Made by a program: the position numbers and the translations under genes
Notes under the pieces: model-generated
Databases searched by the model: none
The model's input: the letters and a program-made list of their open reading frames with translations, nothing else
What the model was told of the DNA's origin: nothing
Source of the DNA: Planococcus shenhongbingii
GTDB lineage: Bacteria > Bacillota > Bacilli > Bacillales_A > Planococcaceae
Reading direction: 5' to 3'
NCBI RefSeq assembly: GCF_030413635.1
Contig: NZ_CP129235.1
Span: 806,001 to 870,000, forward strand
Length of the DNA stretch: 64,000 nucleotides
Shown here: piece by piece, positions 17,450 through 26,934 of the stretch
Layout of the letters: every line of letters begins with the position of its first letter
Numbering within the stretch: position 1 is the first letter of the stretch

Positions 17450-18814
17450 ATGATGAAGAAAAACAGACGCGTTTTGCTGGCCAGTCTTTCAGGATCTGTT
17501 ATTGAATGGTATGACTTTTATTTATATGGCACCGCTACAGGCTTAGTGTTTACAACGCTCTTTTTCTCAAATCAGGACCCGGCTATCTCGGTTCTTTTAG
17601 CTTTCGCAACGTTTGGGATCGGTTATGCAGCTAGACCGGTGGGAAGCCTGATCTTTGGCCATTACGGCGACAGGATAGGAAGGAAATCTGCATTAATGCT
17701 GACGCTTATCGGTATGGGAGGAAGTTCGTTTCTAATCGGATTGTTGCCGACGTACGGGCAAATTGGATTGCTTGCCCCTATCTTGCTGGTGTTTTTAAGA
17801 TTAATCCAAGGGATTTCACTTGGAGGCGAATGGGGAGGAGCGGTTTTATTGGCAACCGAATCCGCTCCAAAAGGAAAGAGGGGCCTCTTTGGCTCAATTC
17901 CGCAATTAGGTGTTCCACTTGGACTGGTCGCTGGATCGTTCAGTTTGACTTTTATCGCATATTTGACAACAGATGCTCAGTTCCTGGCATGGGGCTGGCG
18001 GATTCCATTTCTATTCAGTGCCGTCCTGATTGTTTTGGCGTTGTGGATCCGTGGCGGGGTGCCTGAAACAGACGCTTTCCAAAAGCAGAAAGATAGCGGG
18101 GAAATCGCAAAAGTGCCTATTGCTGAAACATTCCGCTATCACCGCAAAAGCCTTTTCCATGTAATCGGCCTTAAACTGGGCGATGGATTTTTCAACGTAT
18201 TCCTTATGTCGTTCGTTCTAGTCTATGCCACCACGTATTTGGATTATTCCAATGAAGTGGCATTGACAGCTTTAACCATCGGCTGTGCAACAATGATCCT
18301 TACGATTCCGGCAATCGGATATATTTCGGATTTCATTGGCCGGAAAATCATTTACACTACCGGTTTGGTACTGATGTTCATTTTAGCTGTTCCTTACTTT
18401 TTCCTTATCGAACAAAGTGCGACGTGGCTTTACTATATGCAAGCTGGAATGCTAGGTGTGATTTGGGCATCGATCTTTGCTACACAAGGAACTTTGTTCT
18501 CAGAATTATTCCCTGCCAAAGTGCGTTATACCGGTCTTTCTTTTGGCTATCAAATGGCTGCAGCGATCGTCGGATTCGGCCCTATGCTTTGGGCGGTAAT
18601 GGGTGATAATTACGGATCATCTCCTTGGGTCTTTGGAGGTTTCATGATGGCCGGATTAGCCGTCTCGCTGGTATTGAGCTTATTCGTTCCTGATACTCAT
18701 AAAGTATCAAAATACGAAAGCGATGGGTTACCGGCATCAGAACTAGCTGAAGATTCACCGCCCTATGATACAGAACAGCAGAAAGTGAAAAAAGAAAAGC
18801 CTCTTGAAACCTGA
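17450..18814 (+). CDS. MFS transporter, metabolite:H+ symporter (MHS) type
   Basis: About 12 transmembrane helices. The N terminus (LASLSGSVIEWYDFYLYG), the HYGDRIGRK loop between helices 2 and 3, and GGEWGGAVLLATE are typical of the MHS family (ShiA, ProP, KgtP, aromatic acid carriers). ATG 17450 is chosen (6 bases after AGGAG); ATG 17444 abuts the ribosome site. Probably imports the organic acid used by the preceding ligase. The C-terminal 30 residues are hydrophilic and charged. Confidence 0.88.
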   Translation: MMKKNRRVLLASLSGSVIEWYDFYLYGTATGLVFTTLFFSNQDPAISVLLAFATFGIGYAARPVGSLIFGHYGDRIGRKSALMLTLIGMGGSSFLIGLLPTYGQIGLLAPILLVFLRLIQGISLGGEWGGAVLLATESAPKGKRGLFGSIPQLGVPLGLVAGSFSLTFIAYLTTDAQFLAWGWRIPFLFSAVLIVLALWIRGGVPETDAFQKQKDSGEIAKVPIAETFRYHRKSLFHVIGLKLGDGFFNVFLMSFVLVYATTYLDYSNEVALTALTIGCATMILTIPAIGYISDFIGRKIIYTTGLVLMFILAVPYFFLIEQSATWLYYMQAGMLGVIWASIFATQGTLFSELFPAKVRYTGLSFGYQMAAAIVGFGPMLWAVMGDNYGSSPWVFGGFMMAGLAVSLVLSLFVPDTHKVSKYESDGLPASELAEDSPPYDTEQQKVKKEKPLET

Positions 18815-18840
18815 AAGGGATTCTGCAAAATTAATTAAAA

Positions 18841-18872
18841 AATGGCTAGCCTTCATCGGCTAGCCATTTTTA
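18841..18872 (+). terminator. Terminator after the MFS gene
   Basis: AATGGCTAGCC and GGCTAGCCATT form a perfect 11-bp stem with a 6-base loop, followed by TTTTT. Confidence 0.88.
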
Positions 18873-19098
18873 TTCTCTGCCTCAAGGCTTTACTTAGCCG
18901 CTGCAATTTATATTCTGGAGCATCGGACCCGATAGCAAACCGTCCTTAAATATGCTTCCCAGCTTTCAACCAAACAAGTAATTTCTTAAAAATTTCACCA
19001 ACTTAGGAAATAAACAGTTAATATCAAAACTTTTTCTAGATTATTTTGAGTTTTAATGTAATATAAAGTAATACTTTAAATGTAAGGGGTTGCATAAG

Positions 19099-20577
19099 AT
19101 GCAAACGGAGCAGCAAGAGATTAAAACAAAGCAACGAGAGATTGAAACTCCATTTTTATTAGCACTTATTCCACTGATTGTCATGATTGCGTTAATGGCT
19201 ATTACCGTTATCGTATTCGAAGGCAGTCCGCATGTGCCTTTAGCAGTAGGGGCAGTGGTTGCTGCGTTTATCGCTTGGCGACTCGGCTATAAATGGGAAG
19301 ACATCGAAGAAGGGGCTTATAAAGGAATCCGTCTGGCTCTTCCGGCAGTGGTAATCATCATTGTTGTGGGGATGATTATTGCTTCTTGGATTGGTGGAGG
19401 CGTAATTGCAACTATGATCTATTACGGGTTACAAATCATCACACCTTCTTTGTTTCTGATGACCATCTGCATCATTTGTGGAATTGTTTCACTCGCAATC
19501 GGCAGTTCCTGGTCAACAATGGGAACGATCGGTGTAGCGGGCATGGGAATTGGCATAAGTATGGGAATTCCGGCGGCAATGGTGGCAGGTGCGGTTATCT
19601 CAGGTGCGTACTTCGGCGATAAGATGTCACCGCTGTCTGATACCACCAATATGGCGGCCGGCATTACGGGAACAAATCTATTCGACCATATTAAGCATAT
19701 GACATATACGACGATACCGGGTCTTGTCCTTGCTTTGATCGTCTATTTTTTCCTTGGCCGTCAATTCGGCGGAGCCGAGATTGATAAAGAAAATATCCAA
19801 AATATTTTGGCAGCACTCAACAGCAGTTTCGTCATTTCGCCTTGGCTATTGCTTGTACCTTTAGCGATTGTCATCATGGTAATGCTAAAAGTACCGGCGT
19901 TGCCTGCGTTGATGGCGGGGGTATTCCTCGGCTTTATGTGCCAGATTCTTGTTCAAGGCGGAAATATTGGAGATGCGGTCAACACGCTCCATGACGGTTT
20001 TGTGATTACATCAGGAAACGATATGGTTGATAATTTATTTAACCGCGGCGGTATTGAAGCGATGATGTTTACGGTTTCCTTAACCATTTTCGCGATGGTC
20101 TTTGGGGGAATCCTAGAGCATACCGGCATGCTGAAAGCCATTGTTAAACAAATTTTGAAAGTGGCGAAATCGGCTGGCAGCTTGATCGCTGCAACCATCG
20201 TTTCGGCATTCTTCACAAATGCCACGGCTTCAGAACAATACATTTCGATTCTTCTGCCAGGCAGAATGTATGCCAGAGCATATCAGGAAAAAGGGCTGCA
20301 TTCGAAAAACTTATCACGTGCTCTTGAAGATGGCGGAACTTTAACGTCACCTCTTGTTCCGTGGAACACATGCGGAGTCTTTATCCTAGCGACATTGGCA
20401 GTCCATCCTTTTGCATATGCTCCTTATGCGGTACTCAATTATGCAGTTCCAATCATCGGAATCATCATGGCACTCGTCGGTTATAAAGTACAGTTTTTGA
20501 CAGAAGATGAAATGACGCAATTGAAAGTCAAACAAGAAAAAATGAATCGTGAAAACGAATTGACAGAAGGCGTCTAA
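19099..20577 (+). CDS. nhaC: Na+/H+ antiporter, NhaC family
   Basis: 492-residue membrane protein with about 12 helices, exchanging sodium for protons (malate/lactate relatives exist in the family). Characteristic segments are GSSWSTMGTIGVAG, GAYFGDKMSPLSDTTNMA and DGGTLTSPLVPWNTCG. ATG 19099 lies 9 bases after AAGGGG; an upstream TTG at 19090 abuts it. Monocistronic between two terminators. The 280 bases upstream show no clear regulatory element. Confidence 0.9.
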   Translation: MQTEQQEIKTKQREIETPFLLALIPLIVMIALMAITVIVFEGSPHVPLAVGAVVAAFIAWRLGYKWEDIEEGAYKGIRLALPAVVIIIVVGMIIASWIGGGVIATMIYYGLQIITPSLFLMTICIICGIVSLAIGSSWSTMGTIGVAGMGIGISMGIPAAMVAGAVISGAYFGDKMSPLSDTTNMAAGITGTNLFDHIKHMTYTTIPGLVLALIVYFFLGRQFGGAEIDKENIQNILAALNSSFVISPWLLLVPLAIVIMVMLKVPALPALMAGVFLGFMCQILVQGGNIGDAVNTLHDGFVITSGNDMVDNLFNRGGIEAMMFTVSLTIFAMVFGGILEHTGMLKAIVKQILKVAKSAGSLIAATIVSAFFTNATASEQYISILLPGRMYARAYQEKGLHSKNLSRALEDGGTLTSPLVPWNTCGVFILATLAVHPFAYAPYAVLNYAVPIIGIIMALVGYKVQFLTEDEMTQLKVKQEKMNRENELTEGV

Positions 20578-20586
20578 AAGATCATT

Positions 20587-20632
20587 AAAAGCGGGCATCC
20601 CTTTAACTTTCAAAGGGATGCCCGCTTTTTTA
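20587..20632 (+). terminator. Terminator after nhaC
   Basis: AAAAGCGGGCATCCCTTT pairs perfectly with AAAGGGATGCCCGCTTTT around a 7-base loop, then T residues. The following 200 bases hold no supportable gene. Confidence 0.92.
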
Positions 20633-20837
20633 GGTAATGATGCCACACATTACTTAGACGAGTGGAACTTGTCCAAAGTTTGGACCATGAACCAGGACTT
20701 GGCAACAAGAAATTCTGCCCATTATAAAGAAGTATCGGAAGCTGCATTCCAACCATCTGCGACTTTAAGAGGAAATCGCAGGCGGAAAGCATTTTTTTAT
20801 TAAGATACGGGTAGAATCAGGGAAAGGAGGTTTTCTG

Positions 20838-22034
20838 ATGTTAACTGCAGAATTGATGAATAAATTAAAAGAAAAAGAACAGCGGATCATTGAGATACGC
20901 CGGCATCTCCACGAGCATCCGGAACTTTCATTCGAAGAGGAAAAGACATCCGCTTATATCGAAAATTTCTATAAAGAGCTGCCGGTGGATACGGTCGATA
21001 CTAATGTAGGAGGACACCGGGGGATTGTCGTGACGATCAACGGCACAAAGCCCGGAAAGACCATCGCAATCCGTGCCGATTTTGATGCTTTGCCGATCCA
21101 GGAAGAAACAGAGCTGCCGTTCGCTTCCAAAAACGAAGGGGTCATGCACGCATGCGGCCATGATGGACACACCGCCTATATGCTGGTTTTGGCTGAAACT
21201 TTGGCAGAAATGAAAGAGCAATTGGCCGGGACGGTTAAAATCATTCACCAGCCGGCTGAGGAAATGCCGCCGGGCGGAGCGATTGGTATGGTCAAAGCGG
21301 GCGTTCTCGAAGGAGTGGATGCCGTCTTCGGAATTCACGTCATGTCAACGATGGATACCGGCCAGATCTTTTACAGAAGCGGCAATACCCAAACCGGTAG
21401 AGCCCGCTTCAAGCTGCTTGTCCAAGGAAAAGGAGGCCATGGCTCTTCTCCGCATATGGCGAATGACGCCATAGTTGCCGCAAGTTCGTTTGTGATGAAT
21501 TGCCAGACCATTGTCAGCCGTCGGATCAATCCTTTCGATACCGCGGTTGTCACGATCGGCTCATTCGATGGGAAAGGGCAATTTAACATTATTAAAGACG
21601 CCGTAGCTCTAGAAGGAGACGTACGGACGATGTCGAAGGAATCCCGTGAACTGGTGGAAGCGGAAGTACGCCATTTTGCCAAAGGACTGGAAGAGTCTTT
21701 CGGTGTTGAAACAACGCTTGAATACGTAAATGATTATCCTGTACTTTATAACGATCCGGAAATGACGGAACGCGTCCGCCAAGCGCTGATCCAAGCGGCG
21801 ATTCCAGAAGTGGATGCCGTCAAGGAAGTTGCGCCTCAGCCGCCGTCCGAGGATTTCGCATATTACCTGCAGGAAAAGCCAGGCTGCTTTTTCTACGTGG
21901 GCGCCAAACCTGAAGGCAAAGACTGGTATCCGCATCATCATCCGAAATTCGAGATTGACGAGAAGAGCCTGCTGATCAGTGCGAAAGCTATGGCAGCTGT
22001 TGTTGCTTCTTTCTGCGGGACAAGTGAATCCTGA
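20838..22034 (+). CDS. M20-family amidohydrolase (N-acyl amino acid/hippurate hydrolase type)
   Basis: 398-residue zinc metallohydrolase of peptidase family M20D that cleaves amide bonds of N-acyl or aromatic amino acid conjugates. Motifs: RRHLHEHPELSFEE at the N terminus, RADFDALPIQEET, ACGHDGHTAYML with Cys/His metal ligands, QPAEEMPPGGA with the catalytic glutamate, and GKGGHGSSPHMANDA in the dimerisation domain. ATG follows GGAAAGGAGG. Apparently a single gene. Confidence 0.9.
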   Translation: MLTAELMNKLKEKEQRIIEIRRHLHEHPELSFEEEKTSAYIENFYKELPVDTVDTNVGGHRGIVVTINGTKPGKTIAIRADFDALPIQEETELPFASKNEGVMHACGHDGHTAYMLVLAETLAEMKEQLAGTVKIIHQPAEEMPPGGAIGMVKAGVLEGVDAVFGIHVMSTMDTGQIFYRSGNTQTGRARFKLLVQGKGGHGSSPHMANDAIVAASSFVMNCQTIVSRRINPFDTAVVTIGSFDGKGQFNIIKDAVALEGDVRTMSKESRELVEAEVRHFAKGLEESFGVETTLEYVNDYPVLYNDPEMTERVRQALIQAAIPEVDAVKEVAPQPPSEDFAYYLQEKPGCFFYVGAKPEGKDWYPHHHPKFEIDEKSLLISAKAMAAVVASFCGTSES

Positions 22035-22111
22035 AGCTGATTTAAATAGGATTAGTATTAGCCGCAATGGGTAAACTGTAGTTAATTATTTTTAAACGGG
22101 AGGGATTGGCA

Positions 22112-22327
22112 ATGGCTAGAAAAGGAACAGCAGGACGAATGTCAAAAAAACAATTGGGCTCAACCGAATCGGGAATCGACCAAGCAATCAATAAAACAAA
22201 ACAAGCTTTAGACAGCGACAATGAAGCGACTGATTACGAAGATGTCGAAGATGAAATGGAAGCCGCAAAAGAATATTCAAAGAAGGCAACGGAAAATCCG
22301 CCGGCAAGGGAGACCGATGGCAAATAG
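22112..22327 (+). CDS. Small hydrophilic protein, unknown function
   Basis: 71 residues, not recognised. Start ATG 22112 lies 7 bases after GGGAGGG. The N terminus is basic (ARKGTAGRMSKK) and the rest is very acidic and polar (EATDYEDVEDEMEAAKE), predicted soluble and largely helical or disordered. The composition resembles small acid-soluble or stress-associated proteins, but no such motif is present. Followed at once by its own terminator. Confidence 0.7.
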   Translation: MARKGTAGRMSKKQLGSTESGIDQAINKTKQALDSDNEATDYEDVEDEMEAAKEYSKKATENPPARETDGK

Positions 22328-22332
22328 TGAAG

Positions 22333-22359
22333 AAAAAGCCCCTTCAAGGGCTTTTTTTT
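22333..22359 (+). terminator. Terminator after small protein gene
   Basis: AAAAAGCCC, a 6-base loop, GGGCTTTTTTT. It is followed by three TCGTATTT repeats at 22380-22427 of unknown meaning. Confidence 0.85.
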
Positions 22360-22502
22360 ATGGAATAAAACCTTTTAAATCGTATTTCCTTCACTACTGG
22401 TCGTATTTCAGGCGTAGTGAATCGTATTTTCAAAAAGCTGATAAAAATTAAAACCGTTTGCGGCTGTAGAGATGAATATCTCTATGGCTTTTCTGTGCGG
22501 TT

Positions 22503-23912
22503 TTACCCTTTCCGGACAATCGAGTATTGTTTCAGCTTCCGGACCACAGACGGCTGGCTGAGGCTGAGAAAATCGGCCATTTCATAAGTCGTTTTACAGC
22601 GTTCCAGAGCTCTAAGCAGCAGGGATTTTTCAGTTTTTTCAATGGCGGTTTTCCAATCTGCATCATCAAAAACGCCATGTTCGATTTCTGGAGTTGCATG
22701 AGCTTCAACAGGAAGACTGATATTTTTAAAATTGATGGGCAAATGTTCAGGGTGGATCGTTTCTTCATCAGCTGTCAGTATGACGCGCTCTATGACATTT
22801 TCTAACTCACGCACATTTCCTGGCCAATTGTATTGGGTCAAAATATCATAAGTCACGGCATGAAGTTTTTTGGACATGCTGTATTTTTCGTTGATCGTTT
22901 GTACATAATGCTGGACTAAAATAGGGATGTCTTCTCTTCGTTCCTTTAATGGAGGAATCTGAAGCGGGATGATATTGATGCGATAAAATAAGTCCAAGCG
23001 AAATGCCTCTTTTTCGACCATTTCTTCAATATTTTTATTCGTTGCCGTAATTAACCGGAAATCCACCTGTCTTTCTTTTTTTCCCCCGATCCGCATCACC
23101 TTTTTTTCTTGCAGCACACGCAGCAGCTTCGCTTGCATCGCTAAAGGCAATTCTCCGATTTCATCTAAAAAGAGAGTTCCTTGTTCAGCCTGCTCGATCA
23201 ACCCTTGTTTGCCTTGCTTGCTGGCTCCGGTAAACGAGCCGGATTCATAGCCGAACATTTCCGATTCAAATAGGGTTTCAGGGATCGTGCTGCAGTCCAC
23301 TTCTATGAAAGGATCGTTTTTTCGGCTGCTTTGGGCATGCAGCATGCGGGCGAATGTGCTTTTTCCTACGCCTGAAGGCCCGAGCAAAAGGACAGAAGCA
23401 TCTGTTTTAGAGACCCTGTAAATCGTTCGTACAATTTGTTCGATGGAAGAACTTCGATACAAGATGCCGTGGTAATCCGACTCTTTTCCTCTCAGTTCCT
23501 CCACTTCATTCTGATAGCTGACCAATTTCTTTTCCAGATCTTTATATTGTTCCTGTAAATTGAATATTTCGGTTTGGTCTTGGCTGTAGCTGATGGCCCG
23601 GATGATTTCGCCGCTATTGCTGAATACAGGAAATCCAGTAGCCATGACGGTTCGCCCAGTATTGGTCTTCTGCAGAATCTGAACCGGTTTCTTGCTTTCA
23701 AGGACCATTGCGTGAATGGAAGGGGATAAAATTCCTTCTTCTTGCAATTGATAAACGGATTTCCCGATATACTGATCCGGTTCAATTCCATAGATGGACC
23801 AGTGATTGGGATTTGAACGCAAAATGATGCCGTCTTGATCCGTAATGGTGATGTTATTATTCGACGTTTCGATAATCTTGTCCAATTCTGTTTGCAATAA
23901 ATCAATCTGCAT
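22503..23912 (-). CDS. Sigma-54-dependent activator with PAS sensor
   Basis: 469-residue enhancer-binding protein that remodels sigma-54 RNA polymerase. PAS sensor at about 15-115; coiled-coil linker at 117-143; AAA+ domain with Walker A GPSGVGKST (178-186), sigma-54 contact loop GSFTGA (225-230, serine instead of the usual alanine), Walker B LFLDE (247-251) and the NVRELENV arginine-finger region; C-terminal helix-turn-helix at about 430-465. No response-regulator phosphorylation domain, so a small ligand probably binds the PAS domain. ATG follows GAGGAG. Divergent from the aminotransferase operon with its -24/-12 promoter and repeats, the obvious target. Confidence 0.92.
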   Translation of the reverse strand: MQIDLLQTELDKIIETSNNNITITDQDGIILRSNPNHWSIYGIEPDQYIGKSVYQLQEEGILSPSIHAMVLESKKPVQILQKTNTGRTVMATGFPVFSNSGEIIRAISYSQDQTEIFNLQEQYKDLEKKLVSYQNEVEELRGKESDYHGILYRSSSIEQIVRTIYRVSKTDASVLLLGPSGVGKSTFARMLHAQSSRKNDPFIEVDCSTIPETLFESEMFGYESGSFTGASKQGKQGLIEQAEQGTLFLDEIGELPLAMQAKLLRVLQEKKVMRIGGKKERQVDFRLITATNKNIEEMVEKEAFRLDLFYRINIIPLQIPPLKERREDIPILVQHYVQTINEKYSMSKKLHAVTYDILTQYNWPGNVRELENVIERVILTADEETIHPEHLPINFKNISLPVEAHATPEIEHGVFDDADWKTAIEKTEKSLLLRALERCKTTYEMADFLSLSQPSVVRKLKQYSIVRKG

Positions 23913-23943
23913 GCAATCGCTCCTCTAAAAATCATTCAACATT

Positions 23944-24020
23944 GATTCAAAAATAAATCAATTTCAATGAATAATTCAAATATGAATCAAATATAACATT
24001 TTAATTCAAATATGAATCAA
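23944..24020 (+). promoter_or_regulatory. Three phased upstream activator repeats
   Basis: Two identical 18-base copies of AATTCAAATATGAATCAA (23973-23990 and 24003-24020) and one variant GATTCAAAAATAAATCAA (23944-23961). Start-to-start spacings are 29 and 30 bases, about three helical turns, so all face the same side of DNA. Each is near-palindromic. They lie about 40-115 bases upstream of the -24 box, the normal place for enhancer sites of sigma-54 activators. Confidence 0.75.
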
Positions 24021-24058
24021 TAAATTGAAAATATTCTATCCATCTCTGCAAAAAAGAG

Positions 24059-24075
24059 TTGGCACGGAACTTGCT
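24059..24075 (+). promoter_or_regulatory. Sigma-54 (-24/-12) promoter, amine operon
   Basis: TTGGCACGGAACTTGCT matches the sigma-54 consensus TGGCACG-N4-TTGC exactly, with the invariant GG and GC at correct spacing. It lies 50 bases upstream of the aminotransferase start. Confidence 0.93.
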
Positions 24076-24125
24076 ATATAAATAATAAGTACAAAAATTA
24101 TTGATATCAAAGGGAGATGTTATTA

Positions 24126-25457
24126 ATGAATACAGAAAATACAATCCAGGAATTAATGGAATTAGATAAAAAACACTTTTTACACCCTACTTCGCCAATC
24201 GGGCAGCAGCAAGAAAAAGGGCCTTCTTTCATCTTTACAGAAGGGCAAGGCATTTACTTAACTGACATGAGCGGAAAGAAATTGATCGATGGCATGTCGT
24301 CACTTTGGAATGTCAATATTGGCCACGGCCGCGAAGAAATCAGTGAAGTCGCTGCTGCGCAAATGAAGAAGCTGGCATTCAGCTCTTGCTTTGCCACATT
24401 CAGCAATGAACCCGCAATCCGTTTAGCGGCAAAACTTGCGGAAATTGCGCCCGGAAACTTGTCAGCGACGTTTTTCACTTCAGGCGGATCTGAAGCGAAC
24501 GACACGGCCTATAAACTGGCGCGCCATTACTGGATACTGAAAGGACAGCCAAATCGCCAGAAAATCATTTCACGCACCAAGTCCTATCACGGCGTTTCGA
24601 TGGGAGCGACAAGTGCGACGGGATTAAAACCGTTCCGGGATTTCAACACGTCAATCGCACCTGACTTCCATTATGCCGAAAACTTCTCAACTGACTCGTT
24701 GCTGGAAGTCATTGAACGTGAAGGTGCGCACACCATTGCCGCTTTTATAGCTGAACCGGTACAAGGTGCAGGCGGCGTCCACATTGTTCCTGAAGGATAC
24801 TTCCAAGAAGTTCGCAGAATCTGCGATGAGCATGGCATTTTGTTCATCACTGATGAAGTGATTACAGGATTTGGGCGTACAGGAACTTACTTTGGCATCG
24901 AACATTATGATGTGGTTCCGGACATGATGTGTTTTGCAAAAGGCGTTACAAGCGGATATGCGCAATTAGGCGGCGTGATGATCTCCGAGACTCTTCACAA
25001 AGAATTTGCTGAGCTTTCGACTGGGACACTTTTACACGGCTACACATATAGCGGCCATGCAATGGCTTGTGCAGTCGCTTTGAAGAATATCGAAATCATT
25101 GAACAGGAAAATTTAATCGCCAATTCCAAGCAAATGGGTGAAGCCATGCTTGCAGGATTCAAAAAGCTTCAACAACGCCATGACATTATCGGAGAAGTGA
25201 GAGCTCTTGGTTTGATAGGGGCAATCGAAGTAGTCAAAGACAAACAGACAAACGAAAGATTTGAATCACCATTAGTGCCGCAGCTCGTTGCCGAGGCCGC
25301 TAATAGAGGCCTGATTTTCCGTTCGGTCGTATTTGATGGGCAAGATACACTTGTGTTCGCTCCACCGTTAGTCATCAGCCAAACAGAAGTGGACGCGATG
25401 ATTAACATCCTTGACGAAGTGTTTACAGTTGTTGGCAAGAATCTCGTAAAAGTATAA
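24126..25457 (+). CDS. Class III omega-aminotransferase (pyruvate type likely)
   Basis: PLP enzyme of 443 residues that moves the terminal amino group of an amine or omega-amino acid (for example beta-alanine or GABA) to a keto acid. Motifs: GSEANDTAYKLAR for cofactor phosphate, ITDEVITGFGRTG with the PLP aspartate, and the Schiff-base lysine in CFAKGVTSGYAQLGG. ATG 24126 is chosen since ATG 24117 abuts the AGGGAG site. The alanine dehydrogenase two genes later argues that pyruvate is the acceptor. Pyruvate class III enzymes are long known as BauA/omega-amino acid:pyruvate aminotransferases. Confidence 0.88.
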   Translation: MNTENTIQELMELDKKHFLHPTSPIGQQQEKGPSFIFTEGQGIYLTDMSGKKLIDGMSSLWNVNIGHGREEISEVAAAQMKKLAFSSCFATFSNEPAIRLAAKLAEIAPGNLSATFFTSGGSEANDTAYKLARHYWILKGQPNRQKIISRTKSYHGVSMGATSATGLKPFRDFNTSIAPDFHYAENFSTDSLLEVIEREGAHTIAAFIAEPVQGAGGVHIVPEGYFQEVRRICDEHGILFITDEVITGFGRTGTYFGIEHYDVVPDMMCFAKGVTSGYAQLGGVMISETLHKEFAELSTGTLLHGYTYSGHAMACAVALKNIEIIEQENLIANSKQMGEAMLAGFKKLQQRHDIIGEVRALGLIGAIEVVKDKQTNERFESPLVPQLVAEAANRGLIFRSVVFDGQDTLVFAPPLVISQTEVDAMINILDEVFTVVGKNLVKV

Positions 25458-25470
25458 GGAGGCGGAATAT

Positions 25471-26919
25471 ATGGCACAGACAGAAACGATTGCAGCGAAA
25501 AAACAATTATTCATCAACGGGGAATGGGTTGGGACGGAAACGTATAAACCTCTTTATTCACCTTATAGCAATGAAGAAATTGCTCAGGTTCCTTCTGCGA
25601 CTGCAGAAGACGTGGACAAGGCAATCAATGCAGCATTTAAGGCAACGGACATCATGGCTGAAATGGCTGCGCATGAACGCGCCGCAATTTTAGAGAACGT
25701 AGCAAGAATCTTTGAGGAACGTGCAGATGAAGCGGCCGCCATTATTGCCAGTGAAGCAGCCAAGCCAATCAAAACAGCACAGGCAGAAGTGAGCCGGACG
25801 ATTGCCACTTATAAATTTGCAGCCGAAGAAGCAAAACGCATTCACGGCGAGACCATTCCGATGGATGCGGCTCCAGGAGGGGAAAACCGGATCGCGTATA
25901 CGGTCCGTGAACCTCTCGGAGTGATTGGGGCGATTACACCTTTCAACTTTCCGATGAACTTGGTAGCCCATAAAGTGGGTCCAGCAATCGCTTCTGGAAA
26001 CACAGTTGTCCTAAAGCCGGCGGGCCAAACTCCTTTGTCGTCCTTGTTTTTAGCAGAGGTGTTCCAGGAAGCCGGTTTGCCAGCAGGTGCATTGAATGTC
26101 GTTACAGGCAGTGGGGCAGTTATCGGCGAAGTGCTCGTCAAAGATGACCGAGTGAAGAAAATTTCATTTACCGGAAGTCCGGCAGTCGGCATCGGCATTC
26201 GCAATAAAGCCGGATTAAAGCGGGTAACGCTGGAACTGGGTTCCAATGCGGCTGTCATCATTGACCGGGGAATCGACCTGGATAAAATTATTGCCCGCTG
26301 TGTGGCCGGAGCTTTTGCGTTTCAGGGCCAAGTTTGCATTTCACTGCAGCGCGCTTATGTCCACGAAGACTTGTATGAAGAATTCGTCGAAAAAATGGTC
26401 GCAGCCACGAATAAGCTGAAACTCGGTGATCCACAAGATCCATCAACAGATGTCTCTGCATTGATCAGCCCGAAAGATGTAGAACGTGCGCTTGCATGGG
26501 TTGAAGAAGCGAAACAAGGCGGAGCGAACATAGCGGCAGGCGGCGTGGCAGAAGGAAACATGCTGCGTCCAACCATTCTAACCGGTGTCGATGCCGAACT
26601 GAAAGTTTCCTGCCAGGAAGTGTTTGCGCCGATTATTGTCATCAACAAAGTCGCGTCCGTGCAAGAAGCGATCGACCAAGTCAACAATTCCCGCTACGGC
26701 TTACAGGCAGGGATTTACACTGAAAACATCCATACGGCGTTAATGGCGACGAAAAAGCTGCATGTCGGCGGCGTAATGGTGAATGATATTCCGACGTTCC
26801 GTGTCGATCACATGCCTTACGGCGGGGTGAAAGAAAGCGGAGTTGGGCGTGAAGGCGTTAAATACGCTATTGAAGAAATGACCGAACTTAAGCTTGTCGT
26901 GTTCAATCAAAATTATTAA
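25471..26919 (+). CDS. NAD(P)+-dependent aldehyde dehydrogenase
   Basis: 482 residues. It oxidises an aldehyde, here inferred to be the product of the neighbouring aminotransferase. Catalytic cysteine in FQGQVCISLQR (near 289), general-base glutamate in LELGSNAAVII, asparagine in ITPFNFPMNL, cofactor loop SFTGSPAVG. The GSNAAV variant in place of GGKSP is typical of the lactaldehyde/glyceraldehyde-3-phosphate (GapN-like) subgroup. ATG follows AAGGAGG, 13 bases after the aminotransferase. Confidence 0.9.
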   Translation: MAQTETIAAKKQLFINGEWVGTETYKPLYSPYSNEEIAQVPSATAEDVDKAINAAFKATDIMAEMAAHERAAILENVARIFEERADEAAAIIASEAAKPIKTAQAEVSRTIATYKFAAEEAKRIHGETIPMDAAPGGENRIAYTVREPLGVIGAITPFNFPMNLVAHKVGPAIASGNTVVLKPAGQTPLSSLFLAEVFQEAGLPAGALNVVTGSGAVIGEVLVKDDRVKKISFTGSPAVGIGIRNKAGLKRVTLELGSNAAVIIDRGIDLDKIIARCVAGAFAFQGQVCISLQRAYVHEDLYEEFVEKMVAATNKLKLGDPQDPSTDVSALISPKDVERALAWVEEAKQGGANIAAGGVAEGNMLRPTILTGVDAELKVSCQEVFAPIIVINKVASVQEAIDQVNNSRYGLQAGIYTENIHTALMATKKLHVGGVMVNDIPTFRVDHMPYGGVKESGVGREGVKYAIEEMTELKLVVFNQNY

Positions 26920-26934
26920 TTGGGAGTGGACGTA

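Noticed and set aside
20618..20803. Small forward frame between nhaC terminator and the amidohydrolase
   Set aside because: Starts inside the terminator stem, no ribosome site, no family recognised.
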